Positions 16,539 to 24,958 of a stretch of DNA of 41,876 nucleotides are shown piece after piece. Position 1 is the stretch's first letter. The number at the start of each line of letters is the position of its first letter. The stretch covers positions 1-41,876 of the forward strand of contig CACMQH010000008.1 of assembly GCA_902615805.1 (NCBI GenBank), written 5' to 3'. The position numbers and the translations under genes are program-made. Below the pieces are notes generated by a model. The model saw only the letters and a program-made list of their open reading frames with translations. It ran no database searches and was not told the DNA's origin. Origin of the DNA: Rhodospirillaceae bacterium (GTDB lineage Bacteria; Pseudomonadota; Alphaproteobacteria; TMED109).

Positions 16539-17747
16539 TTAGACTCTTTCTATAATAGTTGCAGTACCCATGCCTGCTCCTACACAAAGAGTAACAAGTC
16601 CTGTATTTAAGTCTCTTCTCTCTAACTCATCTAAAAGTGTTCCTAGTAACATTGATCCGGTTGCTCCAAGAGGATGTCCCATAGCTATTGATCCACCATT
16701 TACATTCACTTTATCTTCACTAATATTAAGAGCTTCTAAATATCTTAATACTACTGCTGCAAAAGCCTCATTAACTTCAAATAAATCAATATCTTTTGAG
16801 TTCATTTTAGCTCTTTTAAAAACTTTTTCTGAAGCATGCTCGGGTCCTGTTAACATTATAGTTGGTTCTGTACCTATAGAAGAAAATGCTTTTATTTTAG
16901 CTCTTGGTTTTAAATTAAGTTTTTTACCCATTTCTTTAGTGCCAATTAAAACCGCAGCTGCCCCATCAACTATACCAGAAGAGTTACCAGCATGATGTAC
17001 GTGATTTATATTATTGTTTTCTGGATATTTCATTAATGCAATTTCATCTAAGCCAGAATGCTTTCCTATTTTTGAAAAAGATGGCTCAAGAGAAGCTAAA
17101 CTTTGCATAGTAGTTTCTTTCCTTATTAGTTCATCATGATTAAGCATCAAATCACCATTTTGATCATATATATTGATTATACTATTTTTGAAATATTTTT
17201 TTTCCCAAGCTTCATTAGCTTTTTTTTGTGAATTAACTGCATATAGGTCAACATCATCTCTACTATAATTATATTTAGAAGCTAAAAGGTCTGCAGAAAT
17301 TCCTTGTGGTACAAAATAAGTTTTAAATGCTACAGAGGGATCTGTCATCCAAGCTCCTCCAGCACTACCCATCGGAACTCTGGACATTGATTCAACTCCT
17401 CCTCCAATGGTTAGATCAGATTGACCACTCATTACTTGAGCAGCAGCAATATTACAAGCCTCTAAACCAGAAGCACAAAATCTATCAATTTGCGTACCAG
17501 GCACGGATTGATCGTAATCTGCATCTAGAACTGCAACTCTTGCTATATCAGAACCTTGTTCATTTACAGGGTGAACGCAACCTAGGACTACATCGTCTAT
17601 AAGTTTTGTATCTAAATTATTTCTTTCCTTTAATTTTTTAAGTGTTTTCGAGGCTAGTTTAATGGGTGTTATTTGATGCAAAGATCCCGTACTTTTTCCT
17701 TTGCCTCTTGGAGTTCTAATTGCATCATAAATGTAAGCTTCAGTCAT
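16539..17747 (-). CDS. Acetyl-CoA C-acyltransferase (thiolase)
   Basis: Thiolase of 402 residues that cleaves 3-ketoacyl-CoA with CoA in beta-oxidation, or condenses acyl-CoAs in reverse. The nucleophile is C91 in IDRFCASGLEA. The substrate histidine is in NVNGGSIAMGHPLGATG, and the second catalytic cysteine is in LCVGAGMG near the C-terminus. The insert GGVESMSRVPMG is typical of the FadA/FadI-like acetyltransferases found beside FadJ in proteobacteria. It lies 8 bases downstream of an acyl-CoA dehydrogenase and one base upstream of the crotonase-like gene. The degradative direction is inferred from this context. Confidence 0.94.
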   Translation of the reverse strand: MTEAYIYDAIRTPRGKGKSTGSLHQITPIKLASKTLKKLKERNNLDTKLIDDVVLGCVHPVNEQGSDIARVAVLDADYDQSVPGTQIDRFCASGLEACNIAAAQVMSGQSDLTIGGGVESMSRVPMGSAGGAWMTDPSVAFKTYFVPQGISADLLASKYNYSRDDVDLYAVNSQKKANEAWEKKYFKNSIINIYDQNGDLMLNHDELIRKETTMQSLASLEPSFSKIGKHSGLDEIALMKYPENNNINHVHHAGNSSGIVDGAAAVLIGTKEMGKKLNLKPRAKIKAFSSIGTEPTIMLTGPEHASEKVFKRAKMNSKDIDLFEVNEAFAAVVLRYLEALNISEDKVNVNGGSIAMGHPLGATGSMLLGTLLDELERRDLNTGLVTLCVGAGMGTATIIERV

Positions 17748-17755
17748 ATATTTTC

Positions 17756-18892
17756 CTATAAGTTTCTACTAATTATTTCTTTCATAATTTCACTTGTTCC
17801 GCCATATATTCTTTGCACTCTTGCATCCATAAATGCTTTAGCTATTGGATATTCTTGCATATAACCATAGCCTCCAAATAATTGTAGACATTCGTCAATA
17901 ACTTTAAACTGTAACTCGGTACACCAAAGCTTTGCGATAGCCCCATCTTCAGCAGAGAAATTATTATTGATGTGCTCGAAAATACATCTGTCTATATATG
18001 CCCTTGCTACTGATAGTTCAGATTTTAATTTAGCTAGAGTAAACTTAGTATTTTGAAAATCAATAATTTTAGTATTAAAGGCAGTTCTCTCTTTGGTATA
18101 CGAAATTGTCCAGTCTAAGGCTGACTCAGCTGCTGCTATAGCTGTTACAGCAATAGATAACCTTTCTTGTGGCAACTCATCCATTAATTGCCCAAAACCT
18201 TGTCCTGATTGTCCTAGAATATTTTCTATGGGTAGTTCCACGTTATGAAAAAATAGCTCAGAAGTATCTTGAGCCTGCATTCCAATTTTTTTCAAATTCT
18301 TTCCTTTTTCAAATCCTTTTCTATAATCTTCACATAAAACTATTGAGATACCTTTAGCTTTTTTTGTACTATCTGTTTTAGCAACTACCAAAACTAAGTT
18401 TGCATTTTGTCCATTTGTTATAAAAGTTTTAGAACCATTTAAAATTATATTATTTTCTTTAACAGTTGCCTTTGTTTTTATATTTTGAAGATCCGAACCA
18501 GTTCCAGGTTCTGTCATAGCTATTGCTGTAATAATTTCTCCCTTTACCATTTTTGGCAAATACTCTTTTTTTTGAGAATCAGAGCTGTAGTTAATCAAGT
18601 AAGGGGCTACAATATCAGAATGTACTGCAAATCCTGGTCCACTAGCACCAATTTTTGCTAGTTCTTCTATAACAATAACGTTGAATCTAAAGTCACCACC
18701 TATACCACCATATTCTTTCGGTATATTGGGACAGAGGATCCCTAAATCACCAGCTTTTAACCATATCTCTTTTGGAACAATTCCTTCTTTTTCCCATAAG
18801 CTATGATGAGGTAATACTTCTTTACTAACAAATTTAGCTACTGTCTCCCTAAAATAATTTTGTTCATTATTGAATACTGTTCGTTGAAACAT
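17756..18892 (-). CDS. Acyl-CoA dehydrogenase
   Basis: FAD enzyme of 378 residues that makes the first double bond of beta-oxidation. It has the flavin-binding motif ITAIAMTEPGTGSDL near residues 121-135, the stretch ITNGQNANLVLVV, and the C-terminal QLFGGYGYMQEYPIAKAFMDAR with IYGGTSEIM. The site that holds the catalytic Glu in medium-chain enzymes is Gly here (YGGT). The likely base is E243 in ELPQERL, the arrangement of long-chain and isovaleryl dehydrogenases. It is the first gene of the acyl-CoA dehydrogenase, thiolase, crotonase-like operon. The electron acceptor ETF is not in the window. Chain length is uncertain. Confidence 0.93.
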   Translation of the reverse strand: MFQRTVFNNEQNYFRETVAKFVSKEVLPHHSLWEKEGIVPKEIWLKAGDLGILCPNIPKEYGGIGGDFRFNVIVIEELAKIGASGPGFAVHSDIVAPYLINYSSDSQKKEYLPKMVKGEIITAIAMTEPGTGSDLQNIKTKATVKENNIILNGSKTFITNGQNANLVLVVAKTDSTKKAKGISIVLCEDYRKGFEKGKNLKKIGMQAQDTSELFFHNVELPIENILGQSGQGFGQLMDELPQERLSIAVTAIAAAESALDWTISYTKERTAFNTKIIDFQNTKFTLAKLKSELSVARAYIDRCIFEHINNNFSAEDGAIAKLWCTELQFKVIDECLQLFGGYGYMQEYPIAKAFMDARVQRIYGGTSEIMKEIISRNL

Positions 18893-18933
18893 ATCTAAAT
18901 TTTATAGTAAAAAAAAAGTTTGTAAATATTATC

Positions 18934-19719
18934 TTAAATTACAAATTTATTATATAACTTTCGCATACCCAATATCCACTTATCAGTGTCTTCAGATTTT
19001 ATTTTAATATATTTCTTTACTATTTCATGAGGAGTAATTAAAAACTTACCTTCAGCCATTTGATCTAGACTAATTTTAGCAACATCTTCAGCTTCTAACA
19101 TTCCATTTATTCCTGCAACCCCACCATCTTTAATTTTTTCTGTCATTGGAGTTTTTACGCCTTGAGGACATAATAAACTAACACCGATATTTTTTTCACC
19201 ATAAGTAATAGATAACCATTCTGCAAAACCAACTGTCGCATGCTTGGTTGTAGAATAAGTAGCAGATCCTACTTGTGACAATAAGCCTGCAGCCGAAGCT
19301 GTTATAAGAAACCATCCACTTTTATTTTCTAACATTTTTGAGATAGAATGCCTTACTATATTAGTATGTTGTAAAACGTTAATTTTCCAAATACTATCCC
19401 AATGTTTTGCAGATGCAAGTCCATCATCATCAACTGCCACTCCTGCATTACTACAAAACAAATCAATTATGCCATGCTTTTTATATATTTCGTTTATAGT
19501 TTTTTCTACTTCAATATCGTTACCAACATCACATTGAAAAAAATCTGTATTTTTTTCATTACCTTGTTTTATATCTATGTTAATTATAGTTCTTGCTTTT
19601 CTGGCTTTTAACTCTTTTATAAGAGCTGCTCCAATTCCGCTAGAGCCACCAGTAACAACACAATTTTTATCTAATGGATTAAAATTAATTTTATTAGCAC
19701 AAGTAATATACTCACTCAT
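18934..19719 (-). CDS. Short-chain dehydrogenase/reductase
   Basis: Classical SDR of 261 residues. The cofactor motif TGGSSGIG is at 23-30, the NAG motif (SNAGVAV) follows, and the catalytic residues are S142, Y155 and K159 (YSTTK). An acidic residue at the end of the second strand (IDI, D49) points to NAD(H). A late insertion, PMTEKIKDGGVAGING, covers the substrate pocket. The operon location, 41 bases upstream of the acyl-CoA dehydrogenase and in the same direction, suggests a hydroxyacyl or alcohol intermediate as substrate. It might partly replace the missing hydroxyacyl-CoA dehydrogenase domain of the crotonase-like protein, but that is speculation. Confidence 0.9.
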   Translation of the reverse strand: MSEYITCANKINFNPLDKNCVVTGGSSGIGAALIKELKARKARTIINIDIKQGNEKNTDFFQCDVGNDIEVEKTINEIYKKHGIIDLFCSNAGVAVDDDGLASAKHWDSIWKINVLQHTNIVRHSISKMLENKSGWFLITASAAGLLSQVGSATYSTTKHATVGFAEWLSITYGEKNIGVSLLCPQGVKTPMTEKIKDGGVAGINGMLEAEDVAKISLDQMAEGKFLITPHEIVKKYIKIKSEDTDKWILGMRKLYNKFVI

Positions 19720-19773
19720 TAAAAAAACCTCTTTAAAATAAACTTATTATGGCACAATATTAAATTAAAAAAA

Positions 19774-20853
19774 ATGCTTATTAATAATGAATCATATAGA
19801 ACAATTTGGTTTGATAAAAAAAAAGAAGAAGTTAAGATAATTGATCAAACCAAACTACCTTTTTATTTAGAAATAGTTTCTTTAAATAATTTAGAAGATG
19901 TAATTAATGCTATTAATCTTATGAAAGTCAGAGGAGCGCCATTAATAGGAGCGACAGCTGCTTATGGCGTTTATCTAGCTTACAGAGATTTAAAAGACAA
20001 AAATAAAATAATTGATCAAGCAAATAAAATTAAAAATACTAGACCTACGGCAATAAATCTTTTTTGGGCAGTTGATAATATGCTTTCATTAATAAAAGAT
20101 AATTTATCGCATTCTGCAATAGAGAAAAGTCTTTTAGATCAGGCTAATAAAATTTGTGAAGATGACATAAATAGATGTAAGAAAATTGGAGAATTTGGTT
20201 TTAAAATTATTGAGTCATTACATAATAAAAAGGGAAAAGTTAATGTTCTTACTCATTGTAATGCAGGATGGCTAGCAACTATTGATTGGGGAACTGCTAC
20301 GGCACCAATTTATTTTGCTAAAAAAAATAATTTAAATATTCATGTTTGGGTTGATGAGACAAGACCTAGAAACCAAGGAGCTTCTTTAACAAGTTATGAA
20401 TTAAATAATGAAAATATAGCAAATACGATTATTACTGATAATGCTGCTGGTATTTTGATGCAAAGAGGAGAAATAGATATATGTATTGTTGGAGCTGATA
20501 GGGTAATAGTTTCTGGAGATGTAATTAATAAAATAGGAACATTTTTAAAAGCTATAGCAGCAAAAGAATTTAATATTCCATTTTATGTAACCATACCTTT
20601 GAATACTATAGATTGGAAAACAAAAAATTTTAGAGATGTAGAAATAGAAGAGAGAAGTAGTAATGAATTAAGAAAAATTAAAGGTCTAGATGAAAGAAAT
20701 AATTTAAGAACAGTTGACGTTTATCCAAAGGATAGTAAGGCGTATAATCCTGCTTTTGATATTACGCCTAAGCAATTTGTAACAAAACTTATAACAAATA
20801 AAGGAATTATAAATGCTAATATTAATGAAATCCTAAACTTAAAAAATGAATAA
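19774..20853 (+). CDS. mtnA: Methylthioribose-1-phosphate isomerase
   Basis: Isomerises 5-methylthioribose-1-phosphate (and, in some bacteria, 5-deoxyribose-1-phosphate) to the ribulose form. The product has 359 residues. Catalytic C162 (THCNAG) and D242 (VGADRV) are both present. Other signatures are MKVRGAPLIGATAAYG, TRPTAINLFWA, the long DETRPRNQGASLTSYEL and GTFLKAIAAK. The ATG lacks a visible ribosome site. It is divergent from the SDR with a 54-base gap. The next gene, a class II aldolase, overlaps it by 8 bases. No other Met-salvage genes (mtnB dehydratase, mtnC, mtnD) are seen in the window, which favours the DHAP-shunt variant over full methionine salvage. Confidence 0.95.
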   Translation: MLINNESYRTIWFDKKKEEVKIIDQTKLPFYLEIVSLNNLEDVINAINLMKVRGAPLIGATAAYGVYLAYRDLKDKNKIIDQANKIKNTRPTAINLFWAVDNMLSLIKDNLSHSAIEKSLLDQANKICEDDINRCKKIGEFGFKIIESLHNKKGKVNVLTHCNAGWLATIDWGTATAPIYFAKKNNLNIHVWVDETRPRNQGASLTSYELNNENIANTIITDNAAGILMQRGEIDICIVGADRVIVSGDVINKIGTFLKAIAAKEFNIPFYVTIPLNTIDWKTKNFRDVEIEERSSNELRKIKGLDERNNLRTVDVYPKDSKAYNPAFDITPKQFVTKLITNKGIINANINEILNLKNE

Positions 20854-21505
20854 TATTAATAAAAAAAGAGAGATAGTAAAATATTCTAAATTATTTTCAA
20901 CTGAAAGTTTTTCACCAATTAGATCTGGTAATATCTCAATAAGAAGTAAGCTTAATAATAAGGAAGGTTTTTTTATTTCACCGTCTGGAAAAATAAATTT
21001 AGAACTAACTATTAAAGATATAGTATTTGTATCTTTAAATGGAGATATAGAAAAACATAAGAAACCTTCTTCAGAGTGGAGGTTCCATTTAGATTTATAT
21101 AATTCTACTGAATGTAATGCAATCGTTCATGCTCACTCAAAATTTGCTGTAATTTGTTCATGCTTATATAAAAAAATACCATCTTTCCATTATATGATTG
21201 CTTTAACTGGAAAAAAAAGTATCAAAGTTGCAAATTACGCTTTATTTGGTAGTAAAAAACTATCTATTAATATATTGAATGCTATGAAAGGATCAAAAAG
21301 CTGTCTGATTTCTAACCATGGTCAAATTTCAATAGGTAATAATTTACCAGATGCATATGAATTAGCTAATGAAGTTGAACTATTATGTGAGTATTATTAT
21401 TATTGTAGATTACAAAAACACCCTAAAATTTTAAGTAATAAAGAGATGCAGAGTGTCCTTAATAAAATAAAAAGTTATAAAAGTAAAAATGGTGCCCTCA
21501 GGTAG
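20846..21505 (+). CDS. Class II aldolase/adducin family protein, candidate DHAP-shunt aldolase
   Basis: A 219-residue zinc aldolase of the fuculose-phosphate type. The phosphate-binding RSGNISIR is at about 26-33. The catalytic glutamate is E77 in SSEWRFH, with zinc ligands H95 and H97 (VHAHS) and H158 (NHGQ). All active-site residues expected of the family are present. Overlap with mtnA makes 5-methylthioribulose- or 5-deoxyribulose-1-phosphate the likely substrate, giving DHAP plus an aldehyde, as described for Ald2/DrdA of the DHAP shunt. MtnB dehydratase is a related fold and the main alternative. The last five codons (GALR and the TAG stop) lie inside the 3' part of an oppositely oriented tRNA gene. 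Confidence 0.85.
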   Translation: MNNINKKREIVKYSKLFSTESFSPIRSGNISIRSKLNNKEGFFISPSGKINLELTIKDIVFVSLNGDIEKHKKPSSEWRFHLDLYNSTECNAIVHAHSKFAVICSCLYKKIPSFHYMIALTGKKSIKVANYALFGSKKLSINILNAMKGSKSCLISNHGQISIGNNLPDAYELANEVELLCEYYYYCRLQKHPKILSNKEMQSVLNKIKSYKSKNGALR

Positions 21506-21564
21506 AATTGAACTACCATCTGACCCTTACCAAGGGTCTGTAATAACCATTATACTATGAGGGC
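21490..21564 (-). tRNA. tRNA-Thr (anticodon GGT)
   Basis: On the minus strand the sequence folds as a full cloverleaf of 72 bases plus an encoded CCA (21490-21492). The acceptor stem pairs GCCCTCA with TGAGGGC and the discriminator is A. A short D-stem (GTA/TAC) surrounds AATGGTTAT. The anticodon stem GACCC/GGGTC encloses the loop TTGGTAA, giving anticodon GGT (threonine ACC/ACT). The T-arm is GGTAG-TTCAATT-CTACC. A T-rich tract follows the CCA directly and may end transcription. The 3' 16 bases overlap, in antisense, the end of the aldolase gene. Confidence 0.96.
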
Positions 21565-21610
21565 TCTATATAATTAATATAACAAGTTTTTATCTTTAAT
21601 AAATGTTAAT

Positions 21611-22486
21611 ATGATAAAAGAAAAGAAAGAATTCAAAGTATCTGTTGTTATTCCAACTTATAACAGAGTAGCTTATTTAAGCAGAGCCATAAATTCAGTA
21701 TTAAAGCAATCTTATCCAGTAAATGAAATTATAGTAATAGATAATGATTCTACTGATCAAACTTTAAGTTTTATTAAAAAAAAATTTAATAGTATAAGAG
21801 TAATTATTGAAAAAAAAAGAGGAGTAAGTTTTGCAAGAAACTTAGGTATAAAAAATTGCAAATATAATTGGATAGCTTTTCTTGACTCTGATGACGAATG
21901 GATAACAGATAAAATAGAGAAACAATTTATATTATTAAAAAAAAGTAATTTTAAATATCAGTTTATTCATACTAATGAAATATGGATTAAAAATGGAATA
22001 TTAAAAAATCAAAAGAAAAAACACTTAAAGAGAGGAGGTTATATTTTTGAGGATTGTTTAGATATTTGTAAGATATCTCCTTCTAGTGTTTTGATTAAGA
22101 AAGAATTATTTGATAAATATGGATTATTTGATTATAAGTTCAAAGTTTGTGAGGATTATGAACTTTGGTTAAGGATTACTAGTAAAATAAAAATTGGTTA
22201 TTTAGATAAACCTTTAATTAAAAAGTATGGGGGACATAAAGGGCAGCTTTCCGCAAAGTATTGGGGTATTGATAGATATAGAATTAAAGCTCTAGAAAAG
22301 ATTTTAATAAATTATAATTTAAAGAAGCAACAAAAATTAAAAGTTTTAGAGTATTTATTAAAGAAAATTAATATTATACTTTTAGGGGCAATTAATAGAA
22401 ATAACAAAAGAATATTTAATATGTATATTAAAAAAAAACTTTTATGGCTGAATTATAATTATTATGTCAAAAACAAAAATAATTAA
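21611..22486 (+). CDS. Glycosyltransferase family 2 protein
   Basis: A 291-residue GT-A-fold glycosyltransferase with no membrane segment. Near the N-terminus is SVVIPTYNRVAYLSRAI, then the nucleotide-binding VIDNDSTDQT, the GVSFARNLGI stretch and the metal-binding DSDD in IAFLDSDDEW. The acceptor-side ED motif is VCEDYELWLRI, as in typical family 2 enzymes. The C-terminal 60 residues are very basic and may bind membrane or nucleic acid. It starts 46 bases past the tRNA and overlaps the nucleosidase-like gene by 23 bases, so it is part of a four-gene unit with the radical SAM and SDR genes. The sugar donor and acceptor are unknown. This conserved-looking coupling is unusual for a cell-surface glycosyltransferase. 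Confidence 0.88.
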   Translation: MIKEKKEFKVSVVIPTYNRVAYLSRAINSVLKQSYPVNEIIVIDNDSTDQTLSFIKKKFNSIRVIIEKKRGVSFARNLGIKNCKYNWIAFLDSDDEWITDKIEKQFILLKKSNFKYQFIHTNEIWIKNGILKNQKKKHLKRGGYIFEDCLDICKISPSSVLIKKELFDKYGLFDYKFKVCEDYELWLRITSKIKIGYLDKPLIKKYGGHKGQLSAKYWGIDRYRIKALEKILINYNLKKQQKLKVLEYLLKKINIILLGAINRNNKRIFNMYIKKKLLWLNYNYYVKNKNN

Positions 22487-23276
22487 TTTTTTAGTAGCTT
22501 TAAAGCATGAAGCACTCCCAATAATAGATTATTTTGAATTAACTCTTAATGACAAAAAATATAGGAATATCTTTAGCAATATGGAAAAGAATATTTTTCT
22601 TATTATTACAGGTATAGGAATACAAAGTGCTAAAAAAGCTGTTACTAAATTAAAACAACTAAATAAAAATAAAAATGATATTTGGGTTAATATAGGTATA
22701 GCCGGTCATAAAACATTTAAGGTAGGATCTATTTATGAGATTAAAAAAGTAATTTCTAGCAATAATAAAAATACTTTTTTCACAAACTCTTTTTATAATA
22801 AAGTTCCAACAAGTACTATATGCTGTGTTAATAAAGAAGAAAAAAAATATAATAATAAATACCTTTATGATATGGAGAGTTATGGTTTTTTAGAGGCTTT
22901 AGATAGTTTAACTATAAAAGAAAATATTTTTATTTTTAAGATAGTTTCAGATAATTTACAATTTAAGCCAAAGAGTTATAAAAATTTTGCTATATCTTTT
23001 ATTGCAAAACACATTAGGAAAATAGATACTATTCTTGATAAATATAGAAATAAACCTCCAGAGAGTTTTTATGATATAACCTTAATGCTAAATATAATAA
23101 AAAATAAATATCATGTAACATTTTATAACAAAAAAAAATTGGAAAAAATCTTAACAAAAATTTTTATAATAAAAAGTCAAAAAGAAATTAAAAATGACGT
23201 CTTAGTTTCAAAATCATTAAATGGCTTAATAAAAAAATATGAAAGCTACCTAACAAAATATATCTTGAAAATCTAA
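22464..23276 (+). CDS. MTA/SAH nucleosidase-like phosphorylase-family protein
   Basis: A 270-residue divergent member of the purine nucleoside phosphorylase/MTA-SAH nucleosidase superfamily. Visible motifs are the N-terminal VALKHEALP, the ribose-site glycine stretch ITGIGIQSA, VNIGIAGH, the nucleoside-binding DMESYGFLEAL (the DMEaa site) and the late KIVSDN, whose Asp is the expected catalytic acid. A lysine-rich C-terminal extension of about 60 residues lies beyond the normal fold. It overlaps the glycosyltransferase and is one base upstream of a radical SAM gene. Plausible substrates are 5'-deoxyadenosine, MTA or a base-modified nucleoside. HpnG of hopanoid synthesis is a relative that works on a radical SAM product. 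The exact reaction cannot be stated. Confidence 0.75.
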   Translation: MSKTKIINFLVALKHEALPIIDYFELTLNDKKYRNIFSNMEKNIFLIITGIGIQSAKKAVTKLKQLNKNKNDIWVNIGIAGHKTFKVGSIYEIKKVISSNNKNTFFTNSFYNKVPTSTICCVNKEEKKYNNKYLYDMESYGFLEALDSLTIKENIFIFKIVSDNLQFKPKSYKNFAISFIAKHIRKIDTILDKYRNKPPESFYDITLMLNIIKNKYHVTFYNKKKLEKILTKIFIIKSQKEIKNDVLVSKSLNGLIKKYESYLTKYILKI

Positions 23277-23277
23277 A

Positions 23278-24255
23278 ATGACTAAAATTATTTATATAGA
23301 ACGTGAAATAAAGGATCATTTTAGAACCAAATTAATATGTAGTAAAGTTAGTAATCCAGAAATTATTATAATTGATAGGTTTAGTGAGATTTTTAATAAA
23401 AGAAATCAAAGTTTTAAACTTCAAAAGAATGATCCAGCATTAATATTAGCAAAAAAATATAAAAACCTGATTCATAAAACACCTGAGAATTACGGAATAG
23501 GAAATAAATATAATTACTATTTTTCTTATATGTATAATTGTCTCTTTGATTGCAAGTATTGTTTTTTACAAGGTATGTATTCTTCTGCAAACTACTTAGT
23601 ATTTGTTAATTATGAAGATTATTATGAAGAAATAAAAAAAATTTCTATTACTAATAAAAAAAAGAATATTACATTATTTTCAGGATATGATTGCGACTCT
23701 CTAGCTTTTGAGTCAATTTCAAATTTTATGTCTTATTTAATAAAAAAAATGCCAAAATATGAAAATATAGAATTAGAAATAAGAACCAAAAGCACATACT
23801 CTAGAATATTTTCAAAAAATATAATTAAAAATGTTATAATTGCTTATAGTTTTACTCCTGAAAAATTCTCAAACAAATATGAAAAAGGTGTTCCTAGTGT
23901 AGATAAAAGATTAAAGGTTATAAAAAGACTTTCAAATTTAGGTTGGAAATTAGGCTTTCGTTTCGACCCTGTTATTATTTATGATGGTTGGCAAGAAGAC
24001 TATAAAGAGTTATTTGTTAAAATTTTTCAAAACATTGATATTAATAATTTGCATTCAATAACATTCGGTAAATTAAGGTTTCCAGAGACTATTTATAAAA
24101 AGTTAATAAAAGAAAATATGTCAGAAAGTCTTTTTTTTAATTTAGAAAAGAAAAGAAATTCCTATGAAAGTAGCAATGAAAATAATATTGAGAGTTTTCT
24201 TATAGAAAACCTAACTAAATTCATTGATGAAAGAAAAATTTTTTTTAATAATTAG
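23278..24255 (+). CDS. Spore-photoproduct-lyase-like radical SAM protein
   Basis: A 325-residue protein of the SPL branch of radical SAM enzymes. The [4Fe-4S] motif is C88-x3-C92-x2-C95 (NCLFDCKYC), in the SPL arrangement. The C-terminal half keeps SPL landmarks: SFTPEKFSNKYEKGVPSVDKR, LGFRFDPVIIYDGW and the ITFGKLRFPE region. In spore photoproduct lyase a hydrogen-donor cysteine (C141 in Bacillus subtilis) sits in a CTSD stretch. By hand alignment that position is Y137 here, with C139 two residues away. Genuine DNA photoproduct repair is therefore uncertain, and spores are not expected in this type of organism. It is tightly packed between the nucleosidase-like gene and an SDR. Confidence 0.85.
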   Translation: MTKIIYIEREIKDHFRTKLICSKVSNPEIIIIDRFSEIFNKRNQSFKLQKNDPALILAKKYKNLIHKTPENYGIGNKYNYYFSYMYNCLFDCKYCFLQGMYSSANYLVFVNYEDYYEEIKKISITNKKKNITLFSGYDCDSLAFESISNFMSYLIKKMPKYENIELEIRTKSTYSRIFSKNIIKNVIIAYSFTPEKFSNKYEKGVPSVDKRLKVIKRLSNLGWKLGFRFDPVIIYDGWQEDYKELFVKIFQNIDINNLHSITFGKLRFPETIYKKLIKENMSESLFFNLEKKRNSYESSNENNIESFLIENLTKFIDERKIFFNN

Positions 24256-24257
24256 TT

Positions 24258-24953
24258 ATGAATAAAATTATTATTACTGGCACATCTAGAGGCATAGGAA
24301 ATGCTATTGCTAAAAATCTTTTGAAGCAAAATATTACCGTTATTGGTATATCAAGAAAACATACCATAAAACATAAAAACTATTTTGCTATATCGTTTGA
24401 CTTAAATGATTTCAAAAACATTAAAAATATTTTAGATGATATTATCTTTAATCATAAAAAAATAGACGGTATTATAAGTAGTGCCGGTTACGGGGTCTTT
24501 GAAAACCTAGAAAACTTAAAGGAAAAAGAAGTTATAGATTTTTTTAATGTGAATTTATTAGCTCATATACTAATTTCAAAGACTTTAGTTTCACATTTTA
24601 AGAAAAAGAAAACAGGACATTTTATATTTATTGGTTCAGAGGCTTCTTTAAAAGGCAACCAAAAGTCTACTCTTTACTCTGCAGCCAAACATGGTTTAAT
24701 GGGTTTTGTTAAATCCTTTAGAGAAGAGTGTAATAAGTCTGAAATTAGAGTTACAATTATAAATCCAGGAATGGTAGATAGCTCTTTTTTTAAAAAATTA
24801 AAATTTTCTCCAGGAAAAAGTATTAAAAACTCAATTAAATTAGCCGATATAGCAGAACTAGTTTTTTTTATCTTAAAAAGCAATCCAAATATCAACTACA
24901 ATGATATTTACTTGAGTCCAATAAAAAAAGTTATAAATTTTAAAAATAATTAA
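24258..24953 (+). CDS. Short-chain dehydrogenase/reductase of the radical SAM cluster
   Basis: SDR of 231 residues with cofactor motif TGTSRGIG starting at residue 7, SSAGYG at the NAG position, and the catalytic Ser (IFIGSEAS) and YSAAK pair. The second-strand end reads GISRKH, with basic residues that favour NADPH. It starts 2 bases after the radical SAM gene and ends the four-gene unit. A reductase here could act on an aldehyde or ketone formed by the neighbouring enzymes, for instance the aldehyde released by the DHAP-shunt aldolase; this is a guess from context. After its stop come 80 bases holding a sigma-54-like promoter for the next gene. Confidence 0.88.
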   Translation: MNKIIITGTSRGIGNAIAKNLLKQNITVIGISRKHTIKHKNYFAISFDLNDFKNIKNILDDIIFNHKKIDGIISSAGYGVFENLENLKEKEVIDFFNVNLLAHILISKTLVSHFKKKKTGHFIFIGSEASLKGNQKSTLYSAAKHGLMGFVKSFREECNKSEIRVTIINPGMVDSSFFKKLKFSPGKSIKNSIKLADIAELVFFILKSNPNINYNDIYLSPIKKVINFKNN

Positions 24954-24958
24954 AAATC

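Noticed and set aside
19749-19763. TGGCACAATATTAAA before mtnA as a sigma-54 promoter
   Set aside because: The -24 half is good but there is no GC at the -12 position, so the spacing rule fails.
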